DNA of 64,000 nt from Streptomyces sp. NBC_00078 (GTDB lineage: Bacteria > Actinomycetota > Actinomycetes > Streptomycetales > Streptomycetaceae). The stretch lies in assembly GCF_026343335.1 (NCBI RefSeq), contig NZ_JAPELX010000001.1, positions 124,001 to 188,000 on the forward strand, written 5' to 3'. Below are positions 35,363 through 44,400 of this stretch, one piece after another. Each line of letters opens with the position of its first letter. The first letter of the stretch is position 1. Both the position numbers and the translations under genes were made by a program. Under the pieces are notes generated by a model. The model did not search any database. It had not been told where the DNA came from and saw only the letters and a program-made list of their open reading frames with translations.

Positions 35363-35911
35363 GTGAAAGGCAAGGCAGACCTCAACGAGGCAGAACTCGT
35401 GCGTCGCGTCGCCGGTGGCGACCGGGCGGCGTTCGACGAGTTGTATCGGCGTACCTCGCCGTGGTTGGCGGTGCGGCTCCGCCGCCGCTGCGCTGACGAC
35501 GACGTCGTCGCCGATGTGCTCCAGGAGACCTACCTGGCGGTCTGGCGGGCAGCCGGCAGCTACGCCGGCTCCGTGACCGACGGCAGTGCGGTCGGCTGGC
35601 TCTGGACGATCGCCGCGAACCGTCTCGTCGACGCGTTCCGCCGGCGCGACCGGCAGGAGCGGGTGCCGACCATTGTCCCGCTCGACGCGATCGCACCGGC
35701 CGCCGAGGACGAGGTGATGGACAACCGCGTCGGCCAGAACCTCGAACAGGCCTTGCTGGGGCTGCCACCGGAGCTGCGGCAGGCACTGCAGGCGATGGTG
35801 CTCGACGACTTGTCGGTCCGTCAGACGGCGGTGCTGCTCAGCCTGCCTGAGGGCACGGTGAAGACCCGCGCGCGGCGGGCCCGGATCGCGCTGCGGGAGG
35901 CACTGTCATGA
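35363..35911 (+). CDS. ECF RNA polymerase sigma factor
   Basis: 182 residues from GTG 35363. Region 2 shows FDELYRRTSPWLAVRLRR then DVLQETYLAVWRAAGSY; region 4 shows LPPELRQALQAMVLDDLSVR then LLSLPEGTVKTRARRAR, the helix-turn-helix that reads the -35 element. There is no sigma region 3, as expected for group 4. It overlaps the following zinc-finger membrane protein by ATGA, the usual sigma/anti-sigma arrangement, and the operon continues into an ABC transporter it presumably controls. Confidence 0.94.
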   Translation: MKGKADLNEAELVRRVAGGDRAAFDELYRRTSPWLAVRLRRRCADDDVVADVLQETYLAVWRAAGSYAGSVTDGSAVGWLWTIAANRLVDAFRRRDRQERVPTIVPLDAIAPAAEDEVMDNRVGQNLEQALLGLPPELRQALQAMVLDDLSVRQTAVLLSLPEGTVKTRARRARIALREALS

Positions 35912-36708
35912 CTCATCCCACCACCATGATTCTGGCCCGCTACGCGGACGGTGGGCGCGGGCTCGACGACGCCGCGCTCTGGTCGATCGAAGTCCATCTC
36001 GACGCGTGCGCCAACTGCCGTGAGCAACTCGCGGCCAACGCCACCCCTGCCACGACGGATCTGCTCGACCGCGTCGCCGTCTCGCTGGACCAGGCGATCG
36101 AAACGAGCCCGCCCCCGGTCCGGCAACGCACCCAGGCCGTGGCCGTGCACCGACGCTGGCTCGCCTGGACGCTGCTGCCCTGGCTCGCGGTGACCGTCGC
36201 GGTGCTGGGCTGCGGAGTGTTCCTCAATTTCGCCGAGCCCAGCCTGCCGTCGCTCGTGCTGCTGCTGGCCCCGGTGGCGCCGCTGCCCGGTGTAGCGGTG
36301 TCCTGGAGCCGGCGGATCGACCCGGCATGGGAACAGATCGCCACCACACCCGCAGCCGGCCTGGCCATGGTGTTGCGGCGCACGCTCGCGGTGCTCGTCG
36401 TCGTGCTTTTGGCGTTGCTGGTGGCGGGCGTGAGCACCGGAACCTCACTGGCCCTCACCCTGCTGCCGTGCCTGGTGTTCACCGCGGCCACCCTCGCGCT
36501 CGGCGCCTGCATCGGCGTGCGGCGCGCGGCGATCACACTCGCAGCGGCCTGGTCCGCGGCCGTCCTGCTGCCGAGTGTGGCGGCCCAATCCCTGTCCCCG
36601 GTACTGCAGCCGGGCAGCACCGTCGTCTGGGCGGTGACCAGCGTGGCCCTCGCCGCGATCACCCCGCTCACCGCCCCTCACTTCCGCCGCCTGACCAGCG
36701 GCAACTGA
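35908..36708 (+). CDS. Membrane zinc-finger (zf-HC2) anti-sigma-like protein
   Basis: 266 residues. The first ~90 residues hold the anti-sigma zinc motif HLDACANC (His-x3-Cys-x2-Cys); about six membrane helices follow (WTLLPWLAVTVAVLGCGVF onward). This is more membrane segments than a simple anti-sigma factor has. It probably holds the co-transcribed ECF sigma at the membrane until a signal arrives. Confidence 0.88.
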   Translation: MTHPTTMILARYADGGRGLDDAALWSIEVHLDACANCREQLAANATPATTDLLDRVAVSLDQAIETSPPPVRQRTQAVAVHRRWLAWTLLPWLAVTVAVLGCGVFLNFAEPSLPSLVLLLAPVAPLPGVAVSWSRRIDPAWEQIATTPAAGLAMVLRRTLAVLVVVLLALLVAGVSTGTSLALTLLPCLVFTAATLALGACIGVRRAAITLAAAWSAAVLLPSVAAQSLSPVLQPGSTVVWAVTSVALAAITPLTAPHFRRLTSGN

Positions 36709-36732
36709 CCCCCTGTCAACAGGAGAGATCCC

Positions 36733-37527
36733 ATGCGAGCAGTGAGTGCTGCCGAAACGGCCCCCACCCTTCGTCCCTGGCTCGTCCACGCGAAAGAACT
36801 GCGCGTCCGGGCCGGCCGGCACCTGGCCGTCGACGGCCTCGACCTCACTCTGAAGACCGGCGTCCACGGCTTGCTCGGCCCGAACGGTGCCGGCAAGACC
36901 ACGCTGATGCGCGCGCTGTCCACCGTCGTCAAGCCCGCCGACGGCTCGCTGACGCTGCTCGGCGCGCAGGCCGACGGCCGCGCCGACCTGCGCAAGGTGC
37001 GCCGCAAACTGGGGTATCTGCCGCAGCAGTTCGGTTTCTATCCGCGCTTCACCGTCCGCGAGTTCGTCGCGTACATGGCCTGGCTCAGGGAGATGCCCAG
37101 AACTGCCGTACCCGACGCCGTCCAACGCGCGATCGACCGGGTGGGTCTCACCACCAAGGCTGACACCAGGATGAAGACGCTGTCCGGCGGCATGCTGCGC
37201 CGGGTCGGCATTGCGCAGGCCATCGTGAACGACCCCGAGCTGCTCCTGCTCGACGAGCCCACCGTCGGACTCGACCCCGAACAGCGTCTCGACTTTCGCG
37301 ACCTGCTGCGTGACCTCAGCGCCGGTACCTGTGTGCTGGTCTCCACTCATCTCGTCGAGGACGTCGTCGCCGCCTGCACCGATGTCATCCTCATGAACGA
37401 AGGCCGGCTCCTGTTCCAGGGCACCCCCGACGATTTGATCGCCCGAGGCGGGCAGGGCGACGCGGGCGACAGCCCGGCGGAGCGCGGCTACTCCGCACTC
37501 CTGCGCAAGCACCGGAGCAACGCATGA
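36733..37527 (+). CDS. ABC transporter ATP-binding protein
   Basis: 264 residues. Walker A GPNGAGKTTLMRAL, Q-loop LPQQFGFYPRF, signature LSGGMLRRVGIAQ, Walker B LLLLDEPTVGLDPEQ and the switch His in STHLVEDV are all intact. It belongs to the CcmA/drug-exporter type with unpaired membrane partners. It powers the two membrane proteins encoded next; it overlaps the first by ATGA. The substrate is unknown. Confidence 0.95.
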   Translation: MRAVSAAETAPTLRPWLVHAKELRVRAGRHLAVDGLDLTLKTGVHGLLGPNGAGKTTLMRALSTVVKPADGSLTLLGAQADGRADLRKVRRKLGYLPQQFGFYPRFTVREFVAYMAWLREMPRTAVPDAVQRAIDRVGLTTKADTRMKTLSGGMLRRVGIAQAIVNDPELLLLDEPTVGLDPEQRLDFRDLLRDLSAGTCVLVSTHLVEDVVAACTDVILMNEGRLLFQGTPDDLIARGGQGDAGDSPAERGYSALLRKHRSNA

Positions 37528-38832
37528 ATCGCATCCTCGGCATCGAGCTCCGGCGGTCGGCCTCCCTCGGTGCCGCGCTGGTGATCGCCATCGCCGGCAC
37601 GATCGTGCTCCAGGCCACCGCCGGGCGATGGTCCAGCGGATGGATGGCGCTGGTCATGACTCAGCGCGAATACCTCGCGGTTCTCTCGCCCCTTGCGATG
37701 GCCGCCGGTGCCTGGCAGTCCTATCGCGAGCACCGGGCGAACGTCGCCGAACTGTTCGCCGGCACGCCGCGCCCGCGACCGCAGCGCATCGTGCCGATAC
37801 TGGTCACGACCGGGCTGACGGTTCTCGTCGCCTACCTGGTCACGCTCCTCGCGGCTACACCGCTGATCGCCGGCACGGCGCGCTACCTGCCGGCTGCGGC
37901 GTTTGCCGTCGTGGCCGTCGGGCTGATCGCGATGATCGCCTCGGTCTGGCTCGGGCTGGCCGTCGGACGACTGGTGCCGGCGCTCGCCACCGCCCCCGCC
38001 CTGGCCGTGATCGGCTTCGTGCTGCTGATCTTGGCGCCTCACGCCCTTCCGGACGGCGGAGTCACGACGGCGTTCTCCCCGGCCATGGGGATGAGCATGT
38101 TCAGCGACTACGACACCGTCGACGGCCAAGTCAGCGTCGCCCAGGCGCTCTGGATGGTCGCCGTCGCGGTGGCCGGCGTCGTGCTCCTGGCCGTCCAAAG
38201 CCATAGGTTCGCGTTCGCCGCGCTGGTACCGCTGGCCATCGGGGCAACGGCCACGGTCCTGGTCGTCCCGACCGGCGATGCCTACGACCAAGGGACGCTC
38301 GACCCGGTCGCCCAGGAACTGGTGTGCACCGACGACGCCCCACGGGTATGCGTCAGCCGGGCACACGAAGGGCTGCTGTCCGAGGTGGCCCCCAGGGCCC
38401 GGCACGCGTTGGAACTCCTGTCGGGCACTTCGCTCGTCGGCACACGAGGACACCACCACGTTCTCTCCTCCTCCCTCACCGAGGCCGCGGGCGGACACCG
38501 CGCTGATGAGGATCACGGTCGACAGGCACGGCCGCCTCGCCCACCCGGGTCGGCTCGAACCGACGATGCTCACCGCAGCGTTCACCGACCCTCCAGGCTG
38601 CGAAGAGTCCTGGAACTTCCACGTCGCCACCGCTGCCGCCTACTGGCTGCTCGACCGGGAGCCGACCGCCGGTCCCGATGCCCTCGAATCCGAGGACCCG
38701 CAGGCCGTCAAGCTCTGGAAGGATCTGAAGACACTGCCACGGGCGGAGGCCGGCGCCCGGGTGACCGCCGTCCACCAGGCCGCCCGGAAGTGCCAGGACA
38801 CCACCAACCTCCTGACCAGGAGCGCCCGATGA
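37524..38832 (+). pseudogene. ABC transporter membrane protein with an internal frameshift
   Basis: Frame 1 starts at ATG 37524 and encodes seven or so membrane segments (ASLGAALVIAIAGTIVLQ, LAVIGFVLLILAPHAL) and an extracytoplasmic part up to HALELLSGTSLVGTR. Between about 38440 and 38510 the coding sense moves to the next frame, which continues as RITVDRHGRLAHPGRLEPTM and AAAYWLLDREPTAG and stops at 38832. That stop overlaps the next gene by ATGA, exactly as an operon member should. Without correction, frame 1 runs on and fuses nonsensically into the next gene. Either a sequencing error or a real inactivating mutation. Confidence 0.75.
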
Positions 38833-39425
38833 GAGGACTGACGCTGTACGCCCGCTCGCGCCAGGTGCCGGCGACGCTCGGCGCGGCGGCGGCGGGCACT
38901 GCCACCGCGTGGCTGACGGCGACGGTCTTCAGCGACAGGGGCGAGGTGAGCAGCACCGTACTCGTCCTCACGGTGCTCCTTCTCGTGGCCGTCGTCACCA
39001 CCACGCTCGGCGGCCCGGACGACTCCCTGGACACCACGGCGGCGAGGCCGTGGGCGTGGCTGCGGATGGCCCATCTGGCCACGGCCCTGGGATGCGTGCT
39101 TCTGCTCCTGCTGGCCACGCTGGCAACCGGCACGCGGTTCGGGCCGTTCGGATTCGTCGTCCGCGACGCGGCCGGCCTATTGGGCCTGACCGCCCTTGGG
39201 GCGGCCACGGTCGGCACAGCCCGGTCGTGGTTCCTGCCTCTCGGATGGACGCTCGGCGCGGCCACGTTCCCAGGTGTGGGCACTGCCGGGGAGGCGCTGG
39301 CCTGGCAAACCCAGGCACCCCACAGCCGACCCGCGGCCCTGGTCGCAACAGTGCTCGCCGCCGCCGGAATTGCCGCCTACGTCAGCCGAGGCCCACGCCC
39401 CCGAACGTCCTTTGAGAACGCCTGA
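38829..39425 (+). CDS. Small ABC transporter-associated membrane protein
   Basis: 198 residues from ATG 38829, overlapping the corrected stop of the upstream permease. About five hydrophobic segments (LGAAAAGTATAWLTATVF, LVLTVLLLVAVVTTTLG, GCVLLLLLATLATG, LVATVLAAAGIAAYV). It resembles no single named family but sits where such operons encode a second membrane partner. Confidence 0.75.
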   Translation: MRGLTLYARSRQVPATLGAAAAGTATAWLTATVFSDRGEVSSTVLVLTVLLLVAVVTTTLGGPDDSLDTTAARPWAWLRMAHLATALGCVLLLLLATLATGTRFGPFGFVVRDAAGLLGLTALGAATVGTARSWFLPLGWTLGAATFPGVGTAGEALAWQTQAPHSRPAALVATVLAAAGIAAYVSRGPRPRTSFENA

Positions 39426-39544
39426 AGGGACGTTGCACTCGGTAGGGACAGTCCACGGTTCATGCCGCGCACACGATGTCCAAGCGGCTGAGCTGCCCCC
39501 AGCGAAAGGCTCAGGCCGGGAGCGAGCGTCGGGCGAGGCGTAAA

Positions 39545-39562
39545 ACCCCACATTCCTGGGGT
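39545..39562. promoter_or_regulatory. Palindrome before the SnoaL-like gene
   Basis: ACCCCA and TGGGGT flank CATTCC, 36 bases before the ATG. Possible binding site of the LuxR protein encoded two genes on, before that protein lost its sensor part. Confidence 0.3.
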
Positions 39563-39597
39563 ATTCAGGCCCTTCCTACGGTTGAAGACTTGAGCCC

Positions 39598-40041
39598 ATG
39601 AACACCTCGGAGAACACCCTCGTCAAGAACAAGGACTTCGTGCGCGCCTTCATTGACGCGCTCTTCACCAAGGGCGATCTCGGCGCGGTCGACGACTGCC
39701 TCGCCGAGGACTTCGTCGACCACGACCCTCCGCTCTGCGGACCCGCCGACCGAGAGGGCATGCGCTCCGCCGGTGCGCTGTTCAGGGAAGCCTGCCCGGA
39801 CTGGCACAGCGAGCCGCACCTGTTGATCGCCGAGGCCGACCTGGTCGTCGAGTACTTCACCGCCACCGGCATCCAACGCGGCGAGCTGCTCGGAGTGCCG
39901 GCCCCGACCGAAGGCCGCGCCGTGACACTGCGCGGAATCAACGTCTTCCGGGTCAGGGGCGACCGCATCGTCGAGAGGTGGGGGCGGCTCGATGAACTGG
40001 GCATCCTGCGCCAGCTGGGGATCGCCCCAGCGGGGGCGTAG
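39598..40041 (+). CDS. SnoaL-like ester cyclase / polyketide-cyclase fold protein
   Basis: 147 residues. The NTF2-like cone is suggested by VRAFIDALFTKGDLGAVDDC, LAEDFVDHDP, DWHSEPHLLIAEADLVVEYF and GINVFRVRGDRIVERWGR. Proteins of this group are either polyketide cyclases or uncharacterised stress proteins; nothing nearby indicates a polyketide pathway, so the role is open. It is followed closely by a LuxR-type gene. Confidence 0.85.
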   Translation: MNTSENTLVKNKDFVRAFIDALFTKGDLGAVDDCLAEDFVDHDPPLCGPADREGMRSAGALFREACPDWHSEPHLLIAEADLVVEYFTATGIQRGELLGVPAPTEGRAVTLRGINVFRVRGDRIVERWGRLDELGILRQLGIAPAGA

Positions 40042-40051
40042 TGTCGAAACC

Positions 40052-40474
40052 ATGGCAGGAGCGACGGCCGCGGCGGCGCGCCTGGAGCACCGGGTGTCGG
40101 GCGTTGTTGCCCTGTGCCGGGCCGGTCTGGACGCGAACGCGCTGCGCGCGGGCCTGCTGTCCCGGCTATGGCTCTCCCTGCATGCGACCCGGCTGCAGGA
40201 CCCGGCCGGCCCCCGGATCGGCATTGTGATCCAGGCCGTCCCGCCGGCGGAACTCGGGTCCATACTGCTGAGCGCACACGGCCTTACCGAGGCTCAGGTA
40301 CGCGTGGCCGCCCTCATCCTCAAAGGGCGCTCCACGCGTGAGATCGTCGCCGAACTGCACATCTCCGGCAACACCGTCCAGGAGCACCTCACGGCAGTCT
40401 TCGACAAGTTCGGTGTCCGTAGCCGACGGGAACTGGTGGCTGCAACGCTCGCGGGCAGCCCACACCAGAGCTGA
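40052..40474 (+). CDS. LuxR-type regulator that lost its sensor domain
   Basis: 140 residues from ATG 40052. The N-terminal ~30 residues (VVALCRAGLDANALRAGLL) match the start of GAF-LuxR regulators of ~380 residues, and the C-terminal part is a complete LuxR helix-turn-helix (HGLTEAQVRVAALILKGRST then ELHISGNTVQEHL, VFDKFGVRSRREL). The GAF domain that should lie between them is missing, and the frame is kept across the junction near residue 45. This looks like an in-frame internal deletion of roughly 200 or more codons. The product could still bind DNA but not sense. Confidence 0.75.
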   Translation: MAGATAAAARLEHRVSGVVALCRAGLDANALRAGLLSRLWLSLHATRLQDPAGPRIGIVIQAVPPAELGSILLSAHGLTEAQVRVAALILKGRSTREIVAELHISGNTVQEHLTAVFDKFGVRSRRELVAATLAGSPHQS

Positions 40475-40702
40475 CGCAACCGGACGGCCCGAAGCGGCAG
40501 CCCGAGTCTCCCTCGCGGCCGGCCGGCGTGCGTGGACAACTTCTTGCCGCCGGAGGCGGGCAGACCCTGCCCGAGTCGCGGGTTTCCACTTCGCATGCGA
40601 GCCTGAATTCATGATCAGGTGGCCGCTCTGCCGCCCGCCCGCAAAAGGGAAGGGCAGGGAGGGGTGGCCACAGGGCGGGGCCGCTCGAAAGAGGTTGGCG
40701 AC

Positions 40703-41380
40703 ATGATCCCTGTGCCCGGGTCACCTGTGCGTATCGAAGCGTCTCTCGACCGTCGGCTGTCGAGATGGCTGTGGCTGGTGAAGTGGCTCCTCGCCGTTCC
40801 GCACTACATCGTGCTGATCTTCTTGTGGATTGCTTTCGTCTTCGTGACCATCGTCGCGTTCTTCGCCATCCTGTTCACCGGCCGCTACCCCCGATCGCTC
40901 TTCGACTTCAATGTCGGCGTGATGCGTTGGAACTGGCGTGTCAGCTACTACGCCCACACCGCGCTCGGCACTGACCGGTACCCGCCGTTCACCCTCGCGG
41001 ATGTGCTCGACTACCCAGCGCATTTCGATGTCGCCTATCCCGAGCGTCTCTCCCGCGGCCTGGTCCTGGTGAAGTGGTGGCTGCTGGCGATCCCGCAGTA
41101 CATCGTCGTCGGGATCTTCGTCGGTGGCTGGGGAGAAGGGGACGGGTGGCGTGGCGGCGGCCTGCTTCCCTTCCTCTCCCTGGTCGCCGTGATCATTTTG
41201 GCGTTCACCGCCCGCTACCCGGTGCAGCTTTTCGACTTCCTGCTCGGTCTCGTCCGCTGGGCGGCGAGGGTGGCCGCTTATGCCGCGCTGATGACCGACG
41301 CCTACCCGCCATTCCGTCTCGACATGGGCGGGCAGGACTCGCCGCTGACGAAGACCCCGGCCGGCGGCCCTTATGGGTAG
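40703..41380 (+). CDS. DUF4389 membrane protein
   Basis: 225 residues from ATG 40703 with AGAGG upstream. Two related halves, each with a hydrophobic block and a tyrosine/aspartate-rich tail: [17 protein letters not shown] with [17 protein letters not shown], then [17 protein letters not shown] with [17 protein letters not shown]. This duplicated design is the DUF4389 signature; function unknown. No operon partners. Confidence 0.9.
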   Translation: MIPVPGSPVRIEASLDRRLSRWLWLVKWLLAVPHYIVLIFLWIAFVFVTIVAFFAILFTGRYPRSLFDFNVGVMRWNWRVSYYAHTALGTDRYPPFTLADVLDYPAHFDVAYPERLSRGLVLVKWWLLAIPQYIVVGIFVGGWGEGDGWRGGGLLPFLSLVAVIILAFTARYPVQLFDFLLGLVRWAARVAAYAALMTDAYPPFRLDMGGQDSPLTKTPAGGPYG

Positions 41381-41624
41381 TGCCGGCAGGCAAGGCACTG
41401 CGGCTGCCCCGCACCCGCCCACGGCGAGATCGTGGGGACCCGCCCACACCACCCAGCCGCCCGGATCCAAGGTCTGCCGGACCAGCACCCGGACTCCTCG
41501 CGCGCTTCAGGAGCGCCGCGGGTCCGCTGTCCGGGGCCGGTGCGGAGCGCCCTCTGTGAGCCCTGCGCCACGAGTCGGCGCGTGCTCGCGCAGCCGAGCC
41601 GGTTGGGCGGGCGGTCGGCGCCGT

Positions 41625-41650
41625 GGCCGCCGGGCTGGTGAAGGCCGGCG
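41625..41650 (+). repeat. 26-bp direct repeat shared with the DeoR gene
   Basis: Bases 41625-41650 are identical to 42522-42547 inside the DeoR coding region, where they encode AAGLVKAG. In the upstream copy the same frame ends three codons later at a stop. Either a remnant of a second DeoR gene or a local duplication. Confidence 0.7.
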
Positions 41651-42177
41651 AGGGGTAAGACGTCAGACGGTCATGGTGCGGTCCTCGGCCGCGTAGTGGT
41701 GGAAGGGCGGCGTAGACGGTGGAGGGGCGGCCGGATTGGGCCCATCGGCCGACGCTGAACAGCGCGGCATCCCGAGGGCCAGGAGATCAACCAGGTACTC
41801 CCGCGTGGGCGCAGACCGTCGTGCGGGGACCGCCGAGACTCCGTTTCGAAGCGGTTGGCTCTGCAACCACCATCCGGCTGCGCCAAGTACGGCTGGTGCG
41901 CCGGCGTGACCGCCGATCACGGGCGGCACGGGTGTGAGTGGCGATCACGATCCTGACGGCGTATGTCCTCCGCCTCGTCGGCCGGCCGCTCATCTTCGCC
42001 GGTAATGGTCCCTTCAGCACGCACCTGCCGACGACCCACTGTCACGGCACGCGGAACTCACAACGTCGGCGATCGGAGTCAGCCGCACGGGCGGCGGCCT
42101 GTGATCGCCGCGTGCGAGTGCCGCGGCGGCTGCTTGGACGGCGGCACCGATTTTCGAAACGTGCAGGGCTTTGCTCG

Positions 42178-42190
42178 TTTGATCATCAAA
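42178..42190. promoter_or_regulatory. AT-rich palindrome upstream of the DeoR gene
   Basis: TTTGAT-C-ATCAAA, odd-centred and perfect, lies 78 bases before the start and is flanked by GCTCG/CGAGC further out. It is a good candidate for an autoregulatory operator. Confidence 0.5.
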
Positions 42191-42267
42191 AACACTCAAT
42201 CGAGCACTGTGGTTTCATAGAGCCGCGCATATCGTGTGCGCATCGCCCTGACAGAGAGTTGTGAGAC

Positions 42268-43056
42268 ATGGCGGCACCGCAGGCCCGGTGGAGCGCGCTG
42301 CTGGAGATGATGACGCGCGACGGGCGTATCGAGGTCGAGCCGGCTGCCGAGGAGTTGCAGGTATCCGCCGCGACGATCAGGCGCGACCTCGACGAGCTGG
42401 CCCGCCAGCAGATGGTCACTCGCACGCACGGCGGGGCCGTGATCAACGCAATCGCCTACGACCTGCCGCTGCGCTACAAGGCCGCACGCAACGCCCCGGA
42501 GAAGGAGCGGATCGCGCACGCGGCCGCCGGGCTGGTGAAGGCCGGCGCCGTGGTCGGGCTGAACGGCGGCACCACGACCACCGAGGTGGCGCGCGCCCTG
42601 GCCACCCGCACCGACCTGAGTTCCGGCAGCGCGGAGACGGCGGTCACCGTGGTGACCAACGCCCTGAACATCGCCAACGAACTGGTCGTACGGCGCCACG
42701 TCAAGCTCGTGGTGATCGGCGGGGTGGCCCGGCCCGCGTCCTACGAGCTAATCGGGCCGCTGGCCGCCGAACTGCTCGCGGAGATCGCCCTGGACCAGGT
42801 CTTCATCGGAGTGGACGCCATTGACGTGTCCCACGGGGCAACCGCCCACCACGAAGGCGAGGCCAGTATCAACCGGGCGCTGGCCCGCCGCGCGCAGCAG
42901 GTCGTCGCGGTCGCCGACTCCTCCAAGCTGAACCGACGCGCCTTCGCCCGTATCTGCCCGGTGGACGACATCGACATCCTGGTGACCGACAAGGCCGCCT
43001 CCGACGAGCTGACCGAGGCGTTCACGGCGGCCGGTGTGGAGGTCATCCGCGCCTGA
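42268..43056 (+). CDS. DeoR/GlpR family transcriptional repressor
   Basis: 262 residues. N-terminal DeoR helix-turn-helix: EELQVSAATIRRDLDELARQ then MVTRTHGGAV. The sugar-phosphate binding domain shows GLNGGTTTTEVARAL, VVTNALNIANELV, QVFIGVDAIDVSHGATAHHE and VAVADSSKLNRRAF, all as in AgaR/GlpR-type proteins. It would release DNA on binding a phosphorylated sugar. No sugar kinase or transporter gene lies nearby on the same strand; downstream DNA is decayed, so its target operon may have been lost. Confidence 0.92.
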   Translation: MAAPQARWSALLEMMTRDGRIEVEPAAEELQVSAATIRRDLDELARQQMVTRTHGGAVINAIAYDLPLRYKAARNAPEKERIAHAAAGLVKAGAVVGLNGGTTTTEVARALATRTDLSSGSAETAVTVVTNALNIANELVVRRHVKLVVIGGVARPASYELIGPLAAELLAEIALDQVFIGVDAIDVSHGATAHHEGEASINRALARRAQQVVAVADSSKLNRRAFARICPVDDIDILVTDKAASDELTEAFTAAGVEVIRA

Positions 43057-43094
43057 CCCCGCACGCCGCTCCCCCAACTGCCCCGGCAGGAAGG

Positions 43095-43240
43095 CCCGGT
43101 GCGAACTCGGCTGTGCATGTGTGCAGGGACGCGAGGCGTAGAAGAAGAGGAGGTCCCCGGCTCCCTGATACACGCCCCGGCCGTCCAGCGTCATGATGCC
43201 GCCTCCGCGCACCATGCAGTCCAGCTCGAATACTTCGGGG
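43095..43240 (-). pseudogene. Fragment of an AraC-type cupin sensor domain
   Basis: The minus strand reads DPEVFELDCMVRGGG, then GVYQGAGDLLFFYASRPCTH, matching the AraC_binding_2 core (RAGDLLLYDTSRPYT). There is no start codon, the frame is short, and the C-terminal DNA-binding domain is absent. Remnant facing the DeoR gene. Confidence 0.6.
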
Positions 43241-43699
43241 TCAGCCCGGCGAATGAGTCTGGGCGTACGGTGGCATGGAGTGCGGAAGCCGTCAGTCGTC
43301 CCTCCCTTGTTGATCGGGATGAGCGAGCCATTCGTAGGGCCGGCTCCTCGGCAGCACGAACGGCCTGACGGGTCCAGTGGGGGTTCGACACTGACCGGGC
43401 AGTGGGAGGCCGAGCAGTGCGACGTTTGCGGAACGCCCCGGACGCCGAGAAGCCTTCGCCGCCCATCGACGGCCCCTGACTCTCACTCATGGAGGGCATG
43501 GCCTCCGACCGCCGCCTGCAAGCCGGCACGAACCGCTCCGGCGAAAGGGGCTCGTCGTCTGGGCAGCGGGTTGAACAGGATCCGGCGAAGTGTTCAGGCA
43601 GGTCCGCCAGTTGGGCACGCTCAGCGCCGACCAGGGGTACGCGCAGCACCGTGAACACGGCATGGATGGATCGTTCCTGGCCGGGCCCAAGCATCCGGC
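43241..43699. other. Gene-free stretch
   Basis: No gene I can support. Minus-strand frames here have intermediate codon quality (ERAQLADLPEHFAGS near 43600) but no recognisable domain or start. Confidence 0.5.
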
Positions 43700-44194
43700 C
43701 TACCGGTAGAAAACGGCGACACCGCCGTGGTGCGAGCACGCGCCCTGATGATGGGCGGCGTACGAGTAGGTGCCGTCGTTGCACAGGGCGGTAGCGCCGC
43801 TTGCGGCGCCGCTGGAACCACCCGAGGAGCTTGAGCTCCCGCTTCCGGACGATCCGCCGGAGCTCCCGCTGACTCTCGAACCCCCGGCGGCCGCGTTCGC
43901 GGTGACGGTCACCTTCACCTTGACCGTCTTCGTCGCCGTCACCGTCGGCGCGGGCGCGGGCGTGGCCGTCTCGGTCGCCGTAGCCGTGGCCGTGGCCGTC
44001 GCGGTGACCGTGGCAGTCGGCTGCACCTTGTCAGCCGCCGCCTTCGCATCATTCCCATTGCCCTGTTCGCCGGCACCTGCGCCGATACCGAGGAAGAAGG
44101 CAAGGCCGACCGCAGGCAACACGTACCGCTTCCGCGCCCATTTCGGGCTCGTTCTGACAGGCGGCTGCGGCGGCATGGCGTACGGGTTGCTCAT
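43700..44194 (-). CDS. Membrane-anchored DUF3761 surface protein
   Basis: 164 residues: a short cytoplasmic proline-rich N-terminus, one membrane segment (YVLPAVGLAFFLGIGAGAG), then a Thr/Ala/Val repeat stalk (TATATATATET, KTVKVKVTVT) and a Ser/Gly linker, ending in the DUF3761 motif ALCNDGTYSYAAHHQGACSH. The two cysteines and histidine cluster of that tail are seen at the ends of various small secreted bacterial proteins of unknown role. The stalk suggests display through the cell wall. Confidence 0.82.
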   Translation of the reverse strand: MSNPYAMPPQPPVRTSPKWARKRYVLPAVGLAFFLGIGAGAGEQGNGNDAKAAADKVQPTATVTATATATATATETATPAPAPTVTATKTVKVKVTVTANAAAGGSRVSGSSGGSSGSGSSSSSGGSSGAASGATALCNDGTYSYAAHHQGACSHHGGVAVFYR

Positions 44195-44400
44195 GGGTCC
44201 CCCAGAGGTCGTGGAAGCGTTGACCGTAGCGCCAATTGTGAAGATGGCGTGTTGTTTACGTGTCGCAGTCGCCTATTCGTGACCTCTGGCCCCGGCTTCC
44301 TCCCCACCGGCAACAACGGTCCAGGCGCCAGCGGAGCGCCTCCCCAGGAGATGACCATGTGCTGTCCAGACTCCAACTGGTGGACAAAGCCATCCCCCGC

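Larger units (their letters stand above)
41381..42267. other. 0.9 kb without a supportable gene
   Basis: Contains a 26-base copy of part of the downstream DeoR gene at 41625 and, at the right end, the DeoR control region. A minus-strand frame at 41663-41929 (FHHYAAEDRTMTV end) has no recognisable family. The stretch looks like decayed sequence. Confidence 0.6.

Noticed and set aside
39598..40041. SnoaL-like protein as a partner of the type III PKS
   Set aside because: They are 19 kb apart, with many unrelated genes between; nothing links them.
43770..44282. Plus-strand hydrophobic frame opposite the DUF3761 gene
   Set aside because: Its Val/Ala repeats are the antisense of the Thr/Ala stalk; the minus strand has a start, membrane segment and DUF3761 motif.
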